Below, one piece after another: positions 9,099 through 18,106 of a stretch of 64,000 bases of DNA (the first letter of the stretch is position 1; each line of letters opens with the position of its first letter). The DNA lies in NCBI RefSeq assembly GCF_920984735.1, contig NZ_CAKLBU010000004.1:124001-188000 (forward strand), written 5' to 3'. Source of the stretch: Pedobacter sp. Leaf250 (GTDB lineage: Bacteria > Bacteroidota > Bacteroidia > Sphingobacteriales > Sphingobacteriaceae). The translations under genes were made by a program, and so were the position numbers. Under the pieces are notes generated by a model. The model searched no databases. It worked only from the letters and a program-made list of their open reading frames with translations, and had not been told where the DNA came from.

Positions 9099-10067
9099 AT
9101 GATGTTTAAGAATGTTATTGCAGCCGCTTTAATTTTACTTACTTACGGGCAAATTTTTGCTCAAAATACGCTAAAATCCTACACTCAAACTGTTAATGGC
9201 ACCAAACTAACTTTTGATATGCAGGCCATTCCTGCAGGAAATTTTCAAATGGGTAGCAAATCAGGCAAAGCAGATGAGCAACCCATCCACGAGGTAAAAA
9301 TCGATGCCTTTTGGATGGCTAAATACGAGTTAACCTGGGATCTTTTCGAACCATTTCTTTATCGTGATTATGAGAAACAAGCCAGTTTAACTACAATTCC
9401 AGCAGAGGTTGATGCTGTTACAAGGCCAACCAAACCTTATCTCGACATGACTTTTGGAATGGGTAAAGAAAATCAGCCTGCCGTAGCCATGACCCAATAC
9501 AACGCCATTCAATTTTGCAAATGGTTGTATGTACGAACCGGCGTTTTTTATCGCCTACCTACCGAAGCCGAATGGGAATATGCCTGCAAAGCGGGAAGCA
9601 ATACGATTTATTCTTTTGGAAATGATGCTTCAAATTTGAAAGACCATGCCTGGTTCGCCGGTAATAGTGATAACAAAACACATCCTGTTGGTCAGAAAAA
9701 ACCCAATGCCTGGGGCTTGTTTGATATGCATGGCAATGTTAGCGAATGGACTTATGATCAATACCTAGCCAACTTTTATGAGAATGGAAAAGGTAAAGTT
9801 TCAGAAAATCCGGTAGCGGTACCTGAAAAATTATATCCCAATACGGTACGCGGAGGTTCTTATGATGAAACACCCGAAAATTTAACATCGACAACGCGTT
9901 TGGCATCCGATCCATCCTGGAAACAATTGGATCCACAAATACCCAAAAGCAATTGGTGGTTTCCTGAAGCACCTTTTGTTGGAATGCGTTTAGTTAGACC
10001 AGCCAAAACGCCTAGCAAGGCAGAGATAGAAGCTTACTACAACAAACAACCTATAAAAGATTTATAA
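9099..10067 (+). CDS. SUMF1 / formylglycine-generating-enzyme-fold protein, exported
   Basis: A 322-residue protein with a signal peptide ending near FAQN and an FGE-sulfatase (SUMF1) domain. The fold is shown by MGSKSGKADEQPIHEVKIDAF, WMAKYELTW, YRLPTEAEWEYACKAGS, NAWGLFDMHGNVSEW and the end motif TVRGGSYDE. The catalytic cysteine pair of true FGEs is not evident, so a non-enzymatic or different role is likely, as for many Bacteroidota homologues. It is the first gene of a close-set four-gene run (gaps of 29, 8 and 27 bp) with Gfo/Idh/MocA, ApbE and isomerase genes. ATG at 9099 or 9102 are equivalent choices. Confidence 0.85.
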   Translation: MMFKNVIAAALILLTYGQIFAQNTLKSYTQTVNGTKLTFDMQAIPAGNFQMGSKSGKADEQPIHEVKIDAFWMAKYELTWDLFEPFLYRDYEKQASLTTIPAEVDAVTRPTKPYLDMTFGMGKENQPAVAMTQYNAIQFCKWLYVRTGVFYRLPTEAEWEYACKAGSNTIYSFGNDASNLKDHAWFAGNSDNKTHPVGQKKPNAWGLFDMHGNVSEWTYDQYLANFYENGKGKVSENPVAVPEKLYPNTVRGGSYDETPENLTSTTRLASDPSWKQLDPQIPKSNWWFPEAPFVGMRLVRPAKTPSKAEIEAYYNKQPIKDL

Positions 10068-10096
10068 CATCCAACTGTAAAACCAACCATTCAGAA

Positions 10097-11416
10097 ATGA
10101 AAAATAAACCAAACACAACAGAAAGACGAGATTTTTTAAAAGCATCTGCCTTATTGGCTGGAGGAGCCATGTTAAGTAGTTTTCCACTTTCGGGTGCTTA
10201 TGCATCAGGAAGTGATACTATTAAGATTGCGCTTATTGGCTGTGGCGACAGAGGAACTGGTGCGGCTTTTCAGGCATTGGGCACAAAGTTCAACATAAAA
10301 TTAGTAGCGATGGCTGATGCTTTTCAAGACCGCCTGGATAGCAGTTACCAATCATTAAGCTCAAAGTTTGCGGCTAAAATGGATGTTCCAAAAGATCGAC
10401 AATTTGTGGGTTTCGATGCCTATTTAAAAGCTATTCCTTTGGCAGATGTGGTATTGTTGGTTACGCCTCCAGGGTTTAGGCCAATTCATTTTGAAGAAGC
10501 AATTAAACAGGGCAAACACGTTTTTATGGAAAAACCGGTTGCGGTAGATGCGCCTGGAATCAGAAAGGTTTTAGCCGCAGCAGAGATTGCCAAAAAGAAA
10601 AAACTGAATATAGTTGTTGGTTTGCAACGCCGTTATCAGGCCAATTACCGCGAAGCAATGAAACGTGTTCAAGAAGGCGCCATTGGCGATATCGTATCAG
10701 GTCAGGTTTATTGGAACAGCGGTGGTGTATGGGTAAAACCACGTACTGCCAGCCAAACCGAAATGGAATATCAAATGCGAAATTGGTATTATTTTAATTG
10801 GCTATGTGGCGATCATATTGTGGAGCAGCATGTGCACAATATAGATATCGCAAACTGGATAAAAGGAACTCATCCAATATCTGTTCAGGGTACAGGAAGT
10901 AGGGCTTGGCGAAGCGGAAAAGATTATGGAGAAATTTATGATAACCATGCAGTTGAATTAACATATGCTGACGGATCAGTAATTTACAGTCAATGTAAAC
11001 ATTTTGAGGGTGTTCCCAATCGTGTTGATGAAACATTCCAAGGCACAAAAGGTAAAATTTATTTATCAGCCGGTAACCAGGCTAAACTCTGGGATTGGAA
11101 AGGAAACGTGATTTACAATCATAATACAAAAGGCAATGCCAATCCATACCAAACCGAACATGATGAACTTTTTGATGCCATTTCAAAAGGTGAATATAAA
11201 TTTGATAATGCAGAATATGGCGCACACAGCACTTTAACCGGCATCATTGGCCGTTACGCAACCTATTCGGGCCAAACCATAAAATGGGATGAAGCTTTGG
11301 CAGCAGATAACAGTTTGATGCCTGAACGTTTTGCCTGGGATGCTAATCCTAAATTAATGCCTGATGCAAATGGTTTATATCCTATAGCAATGCCAGGAAA
11401 AACAAAGGTTTTATAA
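10097..11416 (+). CDS. Gfo/Idh/MocA family oxidoreductase, Tat-exported
   Basis: A 439-residue protein with a twin-arginine signal (TTERRDFLKASALLAGGAML), so it should be exported folded with its cofactor. The Rossmann motif is IALIGCGDRGTGAAFQAL, followed by VLLVTPPGFRPIHFEEAIKQGKHVFMEKPVAVDAPG, the signature of the family. The C-terminal domain holds QVYWNSGGVWV and DHIVEQHVHNIDIANW. The family performs NAD(P)-dependent sugar or polyol oxidation; the periplasmic members in Bacteroidota act on unknown sugar derivatives. It sits in the putative operon 9099-13371. Confidence 0.92.
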   Translation: MKNKPNTTERRDFLKASALLAGGAMLSSFPLSGAYASGSDTIKIALIGCGDRGTGAAFQALGTKFNIKLVAMADAFQDRLDSSYQSLSSKFAAKMDVPKDRQFVGFDAYLKAIPLADVVLLVTPPGFRPIHFEEAIKQGKHVFMEKPVAVDAPGIRKVLAAAEIAKKKKLNIVVGLQRRYQANYREAMKRVQEGAIGDIVSGQVYWNSGGVWVKPRTASQTEMEYQMRNWYYFNWLCGDHIVEQHVHNIDIANWIKGTHPISVQGTGSRAWRSGKDYGEIYDNHAVELTYADGSVIYSQCKHFEGVPNRVDETFQGTKGKIYLSAGNQAKLWDWKGNVIYNHNTKGNANPYQTEHDELFDAISKGEYKFDNAEYGAHSTLTGIIGRYATYSGQTIKWDEALAADNSLMPERFAWDANPKLMPDANGLYPIAMPGKTKVL

Positions 11417-11424
11417 CTAAACTG

Positions 11425-12417
11425 ATGATTAGATTGCTGTTCTTTTGCTTCCCCTTAATTTGTTCAATTTTTTATTCTACAGAATTGAAGCAGTATAAAA
11501 TTACCGGGCTGGCACAGGGAACAGATTACAACATCATGTATTATGCAACGGATAGTGTGGCCACTAAAGGCGGAATCGATAGTCTGCTAAACGAGATTGA
11601 TCTCTCCATGTCTCTATATAAAAGTAGTTCATTGATTAACAAATTCAATTCATCAGCCAAAGGAATACAAGTTGATTCGCTATTAAATGATGTTTTAAAG
11701 AGAAGTTTTGAAATAAACCGCGATACGAGGGGCATTTTTGACACCACGGTTGCGCCATTGGTGCAGGCTTGGGGTTTTGGACCGAAAGAAAATAGGAAAG
11801 ATCCAACAGGTCAGGAAATTAGGTCAATTTTGAAATTTGTGGGTATGAAATACCTAAAACTGAATAGTGGAAAATTGATCAAAACCAAACCCGGCATCAG
11901 CATAGATTTGAACGGCATTGCACAGGGCTACAGTGTAGATTTGATTGCCACTTATTTATCAAAAAAAGGAATTAAAAGTTATGTTGCCGAATTAGGTGGA
12001 GAGATTAGAATAGCAGGACCAAAACCTGATGGCACAGCAATGAAAATCGGGATTGAAGGGCCTGATAAAAATGGAACACCCATAATTAGACACATTGCTA
12101 TTTTAAATAGCGGCGCCATCACCACTTCAGGGAACTACAGAAAATTTCATCAGAGCGGTAAAAAGATGATTTCTCATTTAATTGATGCCAGAACAGGTTA
12201 TCCTTTAAATAATGAAATGATAAGCATAACTGTTTATGCCAAGGATGCAATCACCGCAGATGGATACGACAATGCTTTAATGGCCATGCACTTAACTGAT
12301 GCCTTAAAGTTTGTAGAGAATAGACAGGATTTGGAAGCTTATTTTGTATACCGTAAAAAAGATGGCGCTGTGGCTGATACTTTATCTCATGGATTTAAGA
12401 AATTTATTAAAAACTAA
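11425..12417 (+). CDS. apbE: FAD:protein FMN transferase
   Basis: A 330-residue ApbE protein with an N-terminal hydrophobic export signal. It transfers FMN from FAD to Thr/Ser of target flavoproteins outside the cytoplasm. Visible motifs are GLAQGTDYNIMYYA, the FAD-binding SIDLNGIAQGYSVDLIATYL, SYVAELGGEIRIAGPKP, GAITTSGNYRKF, HLIDARTGYP and the metal-binding DAITADGYDNALMAM. It follows the oxidoreductase by 8 bp, so co-expression is very likely. Its target flavoprotein is not obvious in this cluster. Confidence 0.93.
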   Translation: MIRLLFFCFPLICSIFYSTELKQYKITGLAQGTDYNIMYYATDSVATKGGIDSLLNEIDLSMSLYKSSSLINKFNSSAKGIQVDSLLNDVLKRSFEINRDTRGIFDTTVAPLVQAWGFGPKENRKDPTGQEIRSILKFVGMKYLKLNSGKLIKTKPGISIDLNGIAQGYSVDLIATYLSKKGIKSYVAELGGEIRIAGPKPDGTAMKIGIEGPDKNGTPIIRHIAILNSGAITTSGNYRKFHQSGKKMISHLIDARTGYPLNNEMISITVYAKDAITADGYDNALMAMHLTDALKFVENRQDLEAYFVYRKKDGAVADTLSHGFKKFIKN

Positions 12418-12444
12418 AAGTCTTTACATTTTAAAAACCAACAA

Positions 12445-13371
12445 ATGAAAAGAAGTGAATTTATAAGAAATAGCCTGTTTACTGCAGGAGCAATTACCGC
12501 TGGAACTGGTTTTACGAATGCTTTTGCGGCCGAAAAGTTAGAAGCAACTTTGAGCGACAAAACCTTCAATATGGATTACGCTCCACATCAAGGCATGTTT
12601 GCCAACCATGCAGGCAAAAACTTTCTCGATCAGATTCAATTTATGTATGATAAAGGTTTTCGTTCTATAGAAGATAATGGCTATTTGAACCGACCGGTAG
12701 AAGAACAGGAAAAAATTGGTGCGTTACTGACTAAACTTGGTATGCGGATGGGCGTTTTCGTAATTGATGGTGGAGATAACTGGAAAACATCTTTAACCAC
12801 CGGCAAAAAAGAGTTTAAAGATAAATTTGTAGAAACCTGCAAGAAATCGGTTGAAGCTGCAAAACGTTGCAATGCAAAATGGCTGACAGTTGTACCTGGC
12901 TTTTATGAACGCAATTTGCCTTATGGAAATCAATTTGCCAATGTGATTGATGCCATGCGAGCTGGTGCAGAAATATTGGAACCCCATGGTTTGATTATGG
13001 TGCTTGAAACCTTGAGTGATACTCCTGAATTGTTTCTCCAAAAAACCAACGAAACTTACGCAGTTTGCAAAGCAGTTCAAAGTCCATCTTGCAAAATATT
13101 GTACGATATTTACCACATGCAAAGAACAGAAGGCGATTTAATTAAAACTATCGACCGTTGTTGGGATGAAATTGCCTACATTCAAATTGGCGATAATCCA
13201 GGCAGAAAAGAACCTACAACTGGCGAAATCAATTATAAAAATTTATTTAAATATCTTCATCAAAAAGGATACAAAGGTGTAATGGGTATGGAACACGGTA
13301 ACTCGAAAAGTGGTAAAGATGGTGAATTGGCCGTAATTGCTGCTTATCGGAAAGAAGATGATTTTTTATAG
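12445..13371 (+). CDS. Hydroxypyruvate isomerase-like sugar isomerase (TIM barrel), exported
   Basis: A 308-residue protein with an N-terminal export signal (MKRSEFIRNSLFTAGAITAG; the leader resembles Tat-type leaders but lacks RR). It has an AP-endonuclease-2/xylose isomerase TIM barrel. Motifs typical of hydroxypyruvate isomerases are LIMVLETLSDTP (metal-binding Glu), KILYDIYHMQRTEGDLI and YIQIGDNPGRKEPTTGEINY. It is the last gene of the four-gene cluster and is followed by a bidirectional terminator. The substrate is unknown; partnership with the Gfo/Idh/MocA enzyme suggests stepwise modification of a sugar outside the cytoplasm (inference). Confidence 0.88.
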   Translation: MKRSEFIRNSLFTAGAITAGTGFTNAFAAEKLEATLSDKTFNMDYAPHQGMFANHAGKNFLDQIQFMYDKGFRSIEDNGYLNRPVEEQEKIGALLTKLGMRMGVFVIDGGDNWKTSLTTGKKEFKDKFVETCKKSVEAAKRCNAKWLTVVPGFYERNLPYGNQFANVIDAMRAGAEILEPHGLIMVLETLSDTPELFLQKTNETYAVCKAVQSPSCKILYDIYHMQRTEGDLIKTIDRCWDEIAYIQIGDNPGRKEPTTGEINYKNLFKYLHQKGYKGVMGMEHGNSKSGKDGELAVIAAYRKEDDFL

Positions 13372-13414
13372 ATATTGATTGTTCATCAGCATTTATATCA
13401 TACGAACCGTATAT

Positions 13415-13458
13415 AAATGTAAAAGGTCGGAATTTAAAAATCTCGACCTTTTATATTT
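13415..13458. terminator. Bidirectional terminator
   Basis: Stem AAAAGGTCG (13421-13429) / CGACCTTTT (13444-13452) with A-rich and T-rich flanks. It lies between the convergent isomerase and amylase genes and can serve both. Confidence 0.8.
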
Positions 13459-13475
13459 CAAACAAATATTGAGTG

Positions 13476-14966
13476 TTATTCTGTTTTTAATACCCAAACT
13501 GATACGCTTCCAGCATTACAATGGAATTCTGCCCAGCCGCTTTCATCAATTACAACAGGCTGTTCCCGATATCCTAAGGCATCAATAAAAGTTTTGCCTG
13601 CAAAGTTTTGCCCAATTTCCATTTTCTTAAAGCCTTCTTCTCCAGTACTTAATAAAACTGCCACGCCACTATTTTCATGCTCATCATCTCCAGCCCTTGT
13701 CCAACCCACACAATTTCCATGGTCAAAATAATCTCTTTGCTCACCGTAGGATAGATTCGCACGTACTTTACTCATAATTTCCAGTTCAGGTAAAATGGCT
13801 AGATCGATATGCACATCTTCACCTTCTGGATCTTTATCATCATAAATTCCACCGTACAAATCAGGATAAAACAGACATGGAATCCCTTGTTCTCTCAGTA
13901 AAATAATCGCGTATGCTAATGATCGGAACCAAAACTCAACATAACTTTCCAATGCCTGCAAAGGCTGCGAATCATGATTATCAACAAAGGTTACAGCCAA
14001 CTCTGGGGAAATTGTAATCAGTGTATTATCAAAAATGGTACGCATATCAAATCCATTTCCGTCTTGACTGGCCAGGAAAAAATTATGGTGAAGCAGTGAA
14101 TCGAAAATTTGGGTTTTGCCCTCCATTAATCGCAGGTACTCTTCTTGCGACTCTGTATTTTCTACATTCCAATCTTCGGCAACAATAAAAAATTTCTTAT
14201 CGAATTTTTGCTCCAAATGATCAATCCATTCTTTTATGAATTCCGGATTGATGTGTTTAACCGCATCAAGTCTAAACCCATTAATATTTGTGGTTTGAAC
14301 TAACCATTCGCCCCAATATTTAAGTTCATCAACCACGGCCCTATTGCGATAATCGATATCGTTAAACATTAAATAATCATAGTTGCCTAACTCGGTAGAT
14401 GGTACTTCTTCAAATCCTTCTCCAACATGATTTTGAATGGAATAAATCGCGGTTTCTTTTAAATCTTCAGCCCAGTCTACTCCGCTAAAACATTGGTGAT
14501 CCCAGATAAATTTAGAGTATTTCCCTGCCCGGTTTGGAAATGTAAACTTCGTCCAGGCTTCAATATCAAAAACATCGCTAGTAAATTCGTTTCTATCATC
14601 TGGATTTACAGTACGCACTGGAATTTTTTCCAGCTCATCTCCACCGGCTTTATGATTAAAAACGATATCAGCAATGGCAGCAATGCCTTCGTTTTGCAAT
14701 GATTGAATTGCATTGATGTATTCATCTTTTGAGCCGTATTTCGTATTAACGCTTCCTTTCTGATCAAACTCGCCTAAATCGAAGAGATCATAAATATCAT
14801 ATCCAATCGAATAGCCACCATTACTTCCCTTATATGCGGGAGGCAACCATACACCTGTTACGCCAATTTCTTTTAAGTGAGCAGCTTCTTGTGCCACTTT
14901 TACCCATAAATTTTGTTCTTCGTTATAGTACCAATGAAAATATTGGATTAAGGTTTCATTCTGCAT
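13476..14966 (-). CDS. Cytoplasmic alpha-amylase (GH13)
   Basis: A 496-residue GH13 enzyme without a signal peptide, matching the cytoplasmic bacterial alpha-amylase type (AmyA/AmyS-like). Conserved regions: I DIVFNHKAGGDE, II GFRLDAVKHI with the nucleophile Asp near residue 235, III VAEDWNVE with the acid/base Glu near 264, and IV FVDNHDSQPLQ with the third Asp near 330. The N-terminus (TLIQYFHWYYNEEQNLW) and C-terminal beta domain are complete. It would hydrolyse alpha-1,4 bonds of starch or glycogen-derived glucans. It is a single-gene unit in this window. Confidence 0.95.
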   Translation of the reverse strand: MQNETLIQYFHWYYNEEQNLWVKVAQEAAHLKEIGVTGVWLPPAYKGSNGGYSIGYDIYDLFDLGEFDQKGSVNTKYGSKDEYINAIQSLQNEGIAAIADIVFNHKAGGDELEKIPVRTVNPDDRNEFTSDVFDIEAWTKFTFPNRAGKYSKFIWDHQCFSGVDWAEDLKETAIYSIQNHVGEGFEEVPSTELGNYDYLMFNDIDYRNRAVVDELKYWGEWLVQTTNINGFRLDAVKHINPEFIKEWIDHLEQKFDKKFFIVAEDWNVENTESQEEYLRLMEGKTQIFDSLLHHNFFLASQDGNGFDMRTIFDNTLITISPELAVTFVDNHDSQPLQALESYVEFWFRSLAYAIILLREQGIPCLFYPDLYGGIYDDKDPEGEDVHIDLAILPELEIMSKVRANLSYGEQRDYFDHGNCVGWTRAGDDEHENSGVAVLLSTGEEGFKKMEIGQNFAGKTFIDALGYREQPVVIDESGWAEFHCNAGSVSVWVLKTE

Positions 14967-15207
14967 TAATTTAATTTTAAGTTAAGATAACATGATTTGA
15001 TATTAATTGTTTTCGTGGAAATGTAAGCTAAAAGTAAATCGATCAAGATTTAACTAACATGGTATTCCAAATCATTAATGCAACAAAAATATCGTATTCT
15101 CATTCTTCGGATGAATATATGCACCACCCAAATGTATACTATGAATATTTACTCAATCCTGCTGTCCAAATCACGATCAGCATTGCTATTTTAACTCACA
15201 ATTTACT

Positions 15208-15215
15208 TACTTTTG
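15208..15215 (+). promoter_or_regulatory. Bacteroidota -7 promoter element of the thioesterase gene
   Basis: TACTTTTG followed by CG, 9 bp before the ATG at 15225. It is the same arrangement as the ABC-F promoter at 5485. The rest of the 258-bp gap 14967-15224 shows no gene. Confidence 0.6.
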
Positions 15216-15224
15216 CGCCATATT

Positions 15225-15746
15225 ATGAGCTTAAAAAAGAAATTTGCCAGAGAGAGTTTTACCATTATGAATGAATTGGTATTACCAAATGATACCAATA
15301 CTCTTAACAATTTAATGGGTGGCCGTTTATTACATTGGATGGATATAGCGGCTGCAATTTCAGCACAAAAGCATTGTAATCGCATTGTAGTAACCGCTTC
15401 CGTAGATAATGTTTCTTTTAAACACCCTATAAAATTAGGCGATGTAATTACCATCGAAGCAAAAGTTACCCGGGCATTTAATACCTCGGTAGAGGTGAGA
15501 TTAGATGTTTGGGCAGAAAATATTCCAAGTGGCTCACGCCAAAAAAGCAATGAAGCTTACTATACCTTTGTAGCTTTGGATCAAAGTGCCAGAACTATCC
15601 CGGTACCAGAATTAATTGCAGAAACGCCAGAGGAAATTGAGCTTTACGATGGCGCATTAAGGCGTAGGCAATTGCGCCTCGTTTTAGGTGGTAAAATGCA
15701 CCCAGATGATGCCAGCGAATTAAAGGCATTGTTTTTTAAAGCATAA
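15225..15746 (+). CDS. Acyl-CoA thioesterase (hotdog fold, YciA/ACOT-like)
   Basis: A 173-residue hotdog-fold thioesterase. The start at 15225 (MSLKKKFARESFTIMNELVL) is placed just after the promoter element, which excludes the upstream in-frame ATG. The family motif is NTLNNLMGGRLLHWMDIAAA, with VVTASVDNVSFKHPIKLGD and TRAFNTSVEVRLDVWAE completing the core. It hydrolyses acyl-CoA to free acid and CoA; chain-length preference cannot be read. The downstream antiporter gene is 70 bp away. Confidence 0.92.
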   Translation: MSLKKKFARESFTIMNELVLPNDTNTLNNLMGGRLLHWMDIAAAISAQKHCNRIVVTASVDNVSFKHPIKLGDVITIEAKVTRAFNTSVEVRLDVWAENIPSGSRQKSNEAYYTFVALDQSARTIPVPELIAETPEEIELYDGALRRRQLRLVLGGKMHPDDASELKALFFKA

Positions 15747-15815
15747 TTTTTACAAAAAACTTCTTGGCGCTTAACATGTTTGTTTTATTTTAGCAACTTA
15801 TCATTCGCTCAAAAT

Positions 15816-17006
15816 ATGACGACATATACCATACTTATTATTTTAAGCGGATTGGTTATTTTTTCCTATCTGTTTGATTTAGTAGCAAGTAAAACCAAAA
15901 TACCATCGGTTTTACTATTGCTTTTGCTGGGCATCGGACTCCGTTTTTTAGTAGAACGCTTAAATATTCACACCTTTAATTTCCTCTCTATATTACCAAC
16001 TCTGGGTACTGTTGGATTAATTTTAATTGTTTTTGAAGGTTCGTTGGAACTCAAATATGATCGAAATAAAAATAAGATTATTAAGAGTGCGTTTTTCTCG
16101 GCACTCACGGTTTTACTTGGTACAGCGACCATCATCACCGTCATTATTTATCAAATTTCGCACAAGGATCTATATACCTGTATTGCAAACGCCATACCTT
16201 TTAGTGTAATTAGTTCGGCAATTGCTATTCCTTCTGCCGCAGCATTAGGCGCTAAGGATAAGGAATTTGTAGTTTACGAATCTTCATTTTCAGATATATT
16301 GGGGATTATCATTTTCAATTTTGCAATCACAAATCATTCGATTACCACATCAGCATTTATTGGGCTAGGCTTAAGTACATTTTTGATTATTCTGTTATCT
16401 GCAATTGCCTGCATCGTCTTGCTGTATATTATGGGCAGGTTAGTCCACCATATAAAATTCTTCTTAATTATTTCTATTTTGATATTGGTTTATGCCATCG
16501 GACAATCTTATCATTTATCATCTCTAGTATTAATTTTAAGTACGGGATTGTTTTTGAACAATGCCGATACCATTCAAAATATATGGTTTAGAAGTGTGTT
16601 TTTATACAAAAATCTTTCAGCAGATTTATCCCAACTTTATCAATTATCAGCAGAAAGTGCATTTATTCTGAGAACTTTTTTCTTCGTTATTTTTGGTTTT
16701 ACCATGAATGTGAACGAGTTAAATAACCTTCCAATTATTGCCAATGGACTGTTTATTCTAGCCTCAATTTATGTTATCAGAGTAATTTTCCTAAAAATAT
16801 TTAAAAAGGATTCCATTGCTCCGATTTTATACATCGCTCCACGAGGTTTGATTAGCATATTGCTTTACTTCAATTTGCCTGCATCGCTCAAAATTCCTGA
16901 AGTAGGTACTTCTTTCTTATTTTTGGTAGTATTGGGATCGAGTTTGGTAATGACTTTAGGAATAGCCCTAAGTAAAAGGAAGGTAGAAGAGATTCCTACG
17001 GTTTAA
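15816..17006 (+). CDS. Cation:proton antiporter (CPA1-type Na+/H+ exchanger domain)
   Basis: A membrane protein of about 396 residues with 10 to 12 predicted helices, matching the sodium/hydrogen exchanger domain PF00999. The start at ATG 15816 (MTTYTILIILSG) gives a normal first helix; an alternative TTG at 15780 adds 12 residues. Conserved features are KIPSVLLLLLLGIGLRFL, VISSAIAIPSAAALGA and VVYESSFSDILGIIIFN, which holds the acidic residue of the transport site. No C-terminal TrkA domain is present. It would exchange Na+ or K+ for protons at the inner membrane. It overlaps the convergent gene at 16996 by 11 bp. Confidence 0.9.
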   Translation: MTTYTILIILSGLVIFSYLFDLVASKTKIPSVLLLLLLGIGLRFLVERLNIHTFNFLSILPTLGTVGLILIVFEGSLELKYDRNKNKIIKSAFFSALTVLLGTATIITVIIYQISHKDLYTCIANAIPFSVISSAIAIPSAAALGAKDKEFVVYESSFSDILGIIIFNFAITNHSITTSAFIGLGLSTFLIILLSAIACIVLLYIMGRLVHHIKFFLIISILILVYAIGQSYHLSSLVLILSTGLFLNNADTIQNIWFRSVFLYKNLSADLSQLYQLSAESAFILRTFFFVIFGFTMNVNELNNLPIIANGLFILASIYVIRVIFLKIFKKDSIAPILYIAPRGLISILLYFNLPASLKIPEVGTSFLFLVVLGSSLVMTLGIALSKRKVEEIPTV

Positions 17007-17604
17007 AATTGGCGGATAATGCCTTTATTTTTTTTAGTTCGGCCAATGTATTTGGATTTTGCTGATAATAAACAGAATAGTAATTTATGGTTTCCATTTG
17101 AGTAAAGTCAAATCCTTTACGAAATTTATAATTGGCGATACTAGGATTTATATTGTGTAGCGTTCCGGCCAATACATTTGCAACACCTTCCATGGCTGTA
17201 CCAAATATAGCTCCACCAATTACACCAGCAAGTTCTTCATTAGGCGTTGGCTCTTCCCTGCCCCATTTGTCTACAGCCTTGCCGCGTTGATTGGAATATT
17301 TGTATTCATTAGGATCATTTTTGCCAATGTGTTTGAAAATGTAACTTTGCAACTCATAATTTGCTTTCGTAATCCTTAATTTTATAGATTTAATTTCTGA
17401 GGTTTTTACCTCCACATATTTTTCGTTAGCATAAAGCAGTACCGTTTGAGAATCAATTTTGAAAAACAAGCCTTTAAATTTTTCGGTGTTTGTTTTTACT
17501 ATGGCTATGTAAGGCTTAACCCGTTCCGGATTTTTCGTGATTTGAGCTTTTACAAAAAAAGCATTAATGACCAGGGAAATCAATAAAATAAGCTTAATTC
17601 TCAT
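16996..17604 (-). CDS. Exported protein of unknown function
   Basis: A 202-residue protein with a signal peptide (MRIKLILLISLVINAFFVKA). After it comes a small beta-rich segment (YIAIVKTNTEKFKGLFFKIDSQTVLLY) like proteins that bind or sense at the envelope, then a glycine-rich stretch (ELAGVIGGAIFGTAMEGVANVL) that may be membrane-associated. I do not recognise a family. It is convergent with, and overlaps by 11 bp, the antiporter gene. Confidence 0.7.
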   Translation of the reverse strand: MRIKLILLISLVINAFFVKAQITKNPERVKPYIAIVKTNTEKFKGLFFKIDSQTVLLYANEKYVEVKTSEIKSIKLRITKANYELQSYIFKHIGKNDPNEYKYSNQRGKAVDKWGREEPTPNEELAGVIGGAIFGTAMEGVANVLAGTLHNINPSIANYKFRKGFDFTQMETINYYSVYYQQNPNTLAELKKIKALSANFKP

Positions 17605-17653
17605 AGTTTTTCGTTTTATAAAAATAAGCTACAATTATCATATTTTCAAAAAA

Positions 17654-18058
17654 TTAACCGCCCATTTCTAAAATTTTATCAAATTCTTCAGCCTTGAGAG
17701 GCATTACTGATAAGCGCCCTTGGCGCACTAAAGATATATCGACCAAACTTGGTTCAGCCTTAATTTGCTCAAGTGTAACTGGTTTCTTTAAGGCTTCAAC
17801 CGGCGATAAATCAACCACTACCCAGTTGGTATCATCAGTTGTTGGGTCTTGATAAAACTCTTTAACCACCTTCGCAATTCCCACCACGTTTTTACCTTCA
17901 TTACTATGATAAAATAAGACCAGATCACCTTCTTTCATAGCTTTTAGATTATTTCTTGCCTGATAATTGCGAACGCCATCCCAGAATGTACGTCCATCTT
18001 CATTAAATTTTTCCCAACTGTATTTAAAAGGCTCTGATTTGACTAACCAATGATTCAT
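17654..18058 (-). CDS. EVE-domain protein (YTH/ASCH-like fold), island integration target
   Basis: A 134-residue EVE-domain protein (MNHWLVKSEPFKYSWE, RTFWDGVRNYQARNNLKAMKEGD, LVLFYHSNEGKNVVGIAKV). Family knowledge: EVE domains bind modified bases in DNA or RNA. The ATG at 18058 is used; an upstream extension to 18121 runs into the island and overlaps the integrase gene. The first 211 bp of the gene occur again at 51104-51314, so a genomic island is inserted in this gene. The promoter-proximal part seen here may come from the element, which would rebuild a full-length reading frame after insertion. Confidence 0.93.
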   Translation of the reverse strand: MNHWLVKSEPFKYSWEKFNEDGRTFWDGVRNYQARNNLKAMKEGDLVLFYHSNEGKNVVGIAKVVKEFYQDPTTDDTNWVVVDLSPVEALKKPVTLEQIKAEPSLVDISLVRQGRLSVMPLKAEEFDKILEMGG

Positions 18059-18060
18059 TT
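17848..18060. repeat. Left direct repeat / attachment region of the island
   Basis: 213 bp matching 51104-51316 without gaps. The mismatches are at 17939, 17947 and 17990 only; read in the EVE frame they are GCT/GCC, CTA/TTA and a third-position change, all synonymous. Strand exchange most likely falls in the identical 91 bp at 17848-17938, where homology begins. Confidence 0.85.
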
Positions 18061-18106
18061 GTTTTATGCGTTTAAAGTGATTTAAAGCTTGTTTTTCTGA
18101 TCTATT